Source: an uncultured Verrucomicrobiales bacterium (GTDB lineage: Bacteria > Verrucomicrobiota > Verrucomicrobiia > Verrucomicrobiales > DEV007). From it: DNA of 36,519 bases. Made by a program: the position numbers and the translations under genes. The notes under the pieces are model-generated. The model did not search any database, was not told the origin of the DNA, and worked only from the letters and a program-made list of their open reading frames with translations. Below, piece by piece: positions 33,679 to 36,519 of this stretch; within the stretch, counting starts at the first letter, position 1, and each line of letters begins with the position of its first letter. Where the stretch lies: contig CALAIY010000070.1 in assembly GCA_937922595.1 (NCBI GenBank), positions 1-36,519 on the forward strand. The letters run 5' to 3'.

Positions 33679-34584
33679 ATGTCCACGCCCCGCCGTTTTC
33701 TCAAAATTTTCTGCACCTTTGCGATCCTCGCCCTACTCCCCGCAGCAGCCCACGCCCAGCTCCGCGTGAGCCTCGCCTTCAAACGCGATACCTTCATGAT
33801 GTATGAGCCCGTGCGCGCCGAAGTTACCGTGAAAAACGTCTCCGGCACCAGCTTCGTCCTCGGCGGCCCCGGCGGCCAATCCTGGCTCAGCTTTAATCTA
33901 ACAAACGGCGATGGCTCCAACGTCGCCCCCTTCAATAGCGGCCGGATCAACGCCGAAAGCCGCGTCATGAAGCCCGGCGAAGAACTCGTCCAACCCGTCA
34001 TCCTCAACCGCGGATTCTCCCTCTCCCGCCGCGGCAATTATGTCGCCCGCGCCCAAGTCTATTTCCCCCCACTCCAGCGCTACCTCAGCACCCCATTAAA
34101 ACGCTTCAATGTCGATGATGGCCGCGTCTTCTGGGAACGCACCTTCAAAGCCCCCGAATCCCAAGGCGGAGGCTTCCGCAAGTATCAGCTCATCTCCTAC
34201 TCCCAATACGACAAATCCCGCATCTACCTTCGCCTCCGAGACGAGAGCCTAGACCGCGTCCTCACCACCTACTCCCTCGGTCGCGCCATCATCCACAAGC
34301 AGCCCCAAGTAACCACCGACGCCGAGAACCACCTCCACGTCCTCTACATGGGAGCCCCAAAAATGTACGTCCACGCCGAAATCAGCACCAACGGCAAAGT
34401 CCTCGACCGCTCCGTCTACAAAGACCCGAAAAACAACCCTCCCCGCCTCGTTCAATCCAATACCAATATCGTTCGCGTCTCCGGCGGCGTCTGGCGCGAC
34501 CCCGACGCTCCCGCCACCGGCCCTGGCCCCGGCGGCACCAATGTTCGCAGCCTTTCGGAGCGCCCTCCCGGCTGGAAAGGCTGA
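33679..34584 (+). CDS. Secreted hypothetical protein with beta-sandwich N-terminus
   Basis: 301 residues from the ATG at 33679; the frame is open further upstream but overlaps the previous gene's coding region in another frame, so that is not used. A clear signal peptide is present (MSTPRRFLKIFCTFAILALLPAAAHA). Residues 27-150 have an Ig-like pattern of protein adhesive or chaperone type (YEPVRAEVTVKNVSGTSFVL and so on). Residues 155-270 resemble a beta-propeller or sheet with VTTDAENHLHVLYMGAPKMY. The C-terminal 30 residues are Gly/Pro-rich (PATGPGPGGTN) and probably disordered. No enzyme motif or family is recognised. It follows the previous gene at 34 bases. Confidence 0.75.
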   Translation: MSTPRRFLKIFCTFAILALLPAAAHAQLRVSLAFKRDTFMMYEPVRAEVTVKNVSGTSFVLGGPGGQSWLSFNLTNGDGSNVAPFNSGRINAESRVMKPGEELVQPVILNRGFSLSRRGNYVARAQVYFPPLQRYLSTPLKRFNVDDGRVFWERTFKAPESQGGGFRKYQLISYSQYDKSRIYLRLRDESLDRVLTTYSLGRAIIHKQPQVTTDAENHLHVLYMGAPKMYVHAEISTNGKVLDRSVYKDPKNNPPRLVQSNTNIVRVSGGVWRDPDAPATGPGPGGTNVRSLSERPPGWKG

Positions 34585-34727
34585 TCCTTCGCTCCCAAAA
34601 AGCTTAAGAATTCTTAAAGAAACTGCCGTTTCTGCTTGCGAACGTCCCCCGCTCCCCCTTCCCTGAGCAAACCCATCCCGCCTAGCGCCCCGTGCCCACT
34701 CACTCCAAAGCCCCATTTCCCATCAAA

Positions 34728-35330
34728 ATGGCATTGGCGCGCCTCGCAATCATCACTCTCATCATCTTCGCGGTAGCCCCCACCGCTGATGCAGCCCGCT
34801 TCTCCCGCGTCGTCCTCGACCCCGGCCACGGAGGCCACGACCGAGGTGGCCACAAAGGGCGCTACTACGAAAAGCACCTCGCCCTCGACGTCGCATTCCG
34901 CGTCGAAAAGTATCTCAAGCGCTACGGCATGCCCGTAAGGATGACCCGTCGGCGCGACCAATTCATCCCCCTCAGCACCCGCTGCTCCATCTCCAACGCC
35001 TCCGGCTCCGCAATCTTCGTCTCCATCCACTTCAACAGCGCTAGAAACACCCGCGCCCAAGGAATCGAGACCTTTTACTACAGCCGAAGCTCCTTCAATC
35101 TCGCTCGCTTCCTCCAAGCCTACCTCATTCACGACACCAAAGCGACCAACCGAGGCGTCAAATACCGCGGCTTCAAAGTCCTCCGGTCCAATCGAAAGCC
35201 CAGCGCCCTCGTCGAGCTCGGCTTCCTCAGCAATTCCTCCGAGCGCCGCCGCTTCCTCAATCCTCGCTACCGCCAGAAGCTCGCCGAATCCATCGGACGC
35301 GGCATCCTCGCCTACCGAAGAAAAGGCTAG
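34728..35330 (+). CDS. N-acetylmuramoyl-L-alanine amidase (Amidase_3 type), exported
   Basis: Peptidoglycan amidase cutting between MurNAc and L-Ala of the peptide; 200 residues with a signal peptide (MALARLAIITLIIFAVAPTADA) and only a catalytic domain. Zinc ligands: His in LDPGHGGHDRG, Glu in GRYYEKHLAL and His in FVSIHFNSA. The catalytic Glu is in ALVELGFLSN. No cell-wall-binding or AMIN domain is attached. The ATG at 34728 is preferred to the GTG at 34692, since it puts the signal peptide at the very N-terminus. Likely in cell separation or wall turnover in the periplasm. Confidence 0.92.
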   Translation: MALARLAIITLIIFAVAPTADAARFSRVVLDPGHGGHDRGGHKGRYYEKHLALDVAFRVEKYLKRYGMPVRMTRRRDQFIPLSTRCSISNASGSAIFVSIHFNSARNTRAQGIETFYYSRSSFNLARFLQAYLIHDTKATNRGVKYRGFKVLRSNRKPSALVELGFLSNSSERRRFLNPRYRQKLAESIGRGILAYRRKG

Positions 35331-35354
35331 CGCCACTCGCGCCCTTCCCTTCGC

Positions 35355-36113
35355 TCACTCGGCCAGAGGCAGCAGCACCACATTCCGGTAAAACACCTCC
35401 GAGCCTTCCGCCTGGAGAAGGATCCGCCCATTCACCAGCGGCGAGACACTTCCATCCGCCTCCACCTTTCGGCAATCGATCGCCTCATTCACGATTCGCC
35501 CATTCACCTTAAAAATCGCGTGATCCCCTCGCACGATAAGCTCCACCATATTCCAGCCAGGCCTCTCCCACGAATACGAACGCGAGACTTTCGAGTAAGG
35601 ACGGCTCACATCTTCCGGACGCGTCACCAATGAACCTTTTGGAGAATAGGTGAAGCTCGCCCCATCTATCTTCGATTTCGCCTGCGCACCAATGATCCAC
35701 AGATCGCCGGTATCCCCTTCCTGAATCTGAAGCTCCACCGAAGCCGGCCAGATCTTATTCGCATCCATCACATGGACAAGCACACCCGCATCCCTCACAG
35801 CATTCGCCCGAGGCGCAAACTTCTTCTTCCCCCACTTGAAGTCCACTTTCAGATGGTAATTTTCAAAAGAACGCTTCGTCACAAGTCCCGCAAACGGCTG
35901 CTTCGAGCCTCCCTTTTGAGTGGGATACACATGAATCTCTCCCTCTTTCACAGAAAAAATCTCCTGCTCCTCCAATGGAATCGATTCCTCTCCCACCAGC
36001 ACCTCCCACCCAGTGAAATCCTTCCCATTAAAAAGCTGAATCTCATCCTCTTCACCTTGCACCGGCAAAATAAAAGCACTCAGACAAGCCGCAATATATC
36101 CAATTTTAAACAT
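35355..36113 (-). CDS. Secreted DUF1080 (3-keto-disaccharide hydrolase-like) protein
   Basis: 252 residues. Signal peptide MFKIGYIAACLSAFILPVQG; the mature part begins with EEDEIQLFNGKDFTGWEVL, the DUF1080 opening motif, followed by the concanavalin-like sheet (FSVKEGEIHVYP, YHLKVDFKWGKK, WNMVELIVRGDHAIFKVNG). These proteins are abundant in Planctomycetota and Verrucomicrobiota, and some members hydrolyse 3-keto-glycosides. The substrate here is not known. The ATG at 36111-36113 is chosen since it begins the signal peptide. It lies 10 bases downstream of the ABC ATPase gene on the same strand. Confidence 0.88.
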   Translation of the reverse strand: MFKIGYIAACLSAFILPVQGEEDEIQLFNGKDFTGWEVLVGEESIPLEEQEIFSVKEGEIHVYPTQKGGSKQPFAGLVTKRSFENYHLKVDFKWGKKKFAPRANAVRDAGVLVHVMDANKIWPASVELQIQEGDTGDLWIIGAQAKSKIDGASFTYSPKGSLVTRPEDVSRPYSKVSRSYSWERPGWNMVELIVRGDHAIFKVNGRIVNEAIDCRKVEADGSVSPLVNGRILLQAEGSEVFYRNVVLLPLAE

Positions 36114-36123
36114 AATAATAGAT

Positions 36124-36519
36124 TCAGGGAACACTCAACTGATAGCTACCAGGCTGCCCACGCAAAGTCACTGCTGCACCAAAAGCCTCAGAAAGCGCAC
36201 CGCTCGAAAAACTATCTTCAAGCTTCCCCGCACTCAGCGCCGCACCCTTCCCCAAAACGAGCCCATGGGTAAACCCCTCCACAATCTCTTCCACATGATG
36301 CGTCACAAACACCATCCGAGGAAACTCCCGGTGAGAACTAGCGACACTCGTCAAAAAAGTAAGAAAGCTAGCCCGCGCCACAGGATCTAATCCCGCGCAA
36401 GGCTCATCGAGAAAGAGAATCCGGCACCCAGACATCAAGGCACGCGCAATCAGCACCCGCTGACGCTCCCCCTGCGAAAGCTGCTTCCAAGACCTCGCCG
36501 CAAGATGCTCCAGACCCAG
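36124..36519 (-). CDS. ABC transporter ATP-binding protein, partial
   Basis: The C-terminal 131 residues or so; the gene continues past the right edge. The ABC signature is LSQGERQRVLIARALM, Walker B with catalytic Glu is RILFLDEPCAGLD, and the switch His is in VFVTHHVEEI. Walker A must lie outside the window. The signature box has Q where most have G (LSQGE). The C-terminal extension after the switch is short. The substrate and membrane partner are unknown from this part. Confidence 0.9.
   Translation of the reverse strand: MGLEHLAARSWKQLSQGERQRVLIARALMSGCRILFLDEPCAGLDPVARASFLTFLTSVASSHREFPRMVFVTHHVEEIVEGFTHGLVLGKGAALSAGKLEDSFSSGALSEAFGAAVTLRGQPGSYQLSVP

Overview
The window looks like a chromosomal piece of a Verrucomicrobiota bacterium, probably of the Akkermansiaceae/Verrucomicrobiaceae type. 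The basis is gene content and style: moderately high GC, many secreted proteins of unknown function, a 34-residue COX24/AURKAIP1-like basic protein, a signal peptidase I with a long cytoplasmic N-terminus, a DUF1080 protein, and an ECF sigma/anti-sigma pair beside a secreted helical protein. This placement is inference; no rRNA gene is present.

Layout. 1-2945 is a decayed accessory stretch: an IS3-family transposase broken by several frameshifts, an intact Phd/ParE toxin-antitoxin pair, a leftover of a Toprim-type protein, and a leftover of a DUF187/GHL10 glycosidase-like gene. 2946-7772 is a minus-strand block with guanine deaminase, an atypical ROK sugar kinase, type III pantothenate kinase, and three membrane-anchored proteins. 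7863-12364 holds an M42 aminopeptidase, a large secreted reprolysin-like protease and a membrane coiled-coil protein. 12465-17273 (plus strand) carries ileS-lspA, a hypothetical gene and an Hsp33-type chaperone. 17287-21361 (minus strand) carries a squalene/phytoene synthase, lepB and lepA. 21573-22808 is another membrane coiled-coil protein, followed by a shared terminator and recQ on the opposite strand. 25197-28586 (plus strand) has a second ROK-like protein, a PIG-L deacetylase, hisG and the 34-residue basic protein, closed by a strong terminator. 31186-36519 has the sigma/anti-sigma pair, two secreted hypothetical proteins, a cell-wall amidase, a DUF1080 protein and a partial ABC ATPase.

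The standout is 28741-31074. Two consecutive plus-strand genes are each interrupted by a single in-frame TGA, and each makes one protein if TGA is read as selenocysteine. The first is an exported TlpA/thioredoxin-fold protein whose TGA falls on the first cysteine position of the CxxC active site (U-A-G-C). The second is an exported FG-GAP/VCBS beta-propeller protein whose TGA is followed directly by a cysteine codon (U-C). A hairpin with an A-G-U-U loop start lies 14-18 nt after each TGA, as expected of a bacterial SECIS element. The pair looks like a small envelope redox module of two selenoproteins. The Sec machinery (selA, selB, selC, selD) is not in this window and would have to be elsewhere in the genome.
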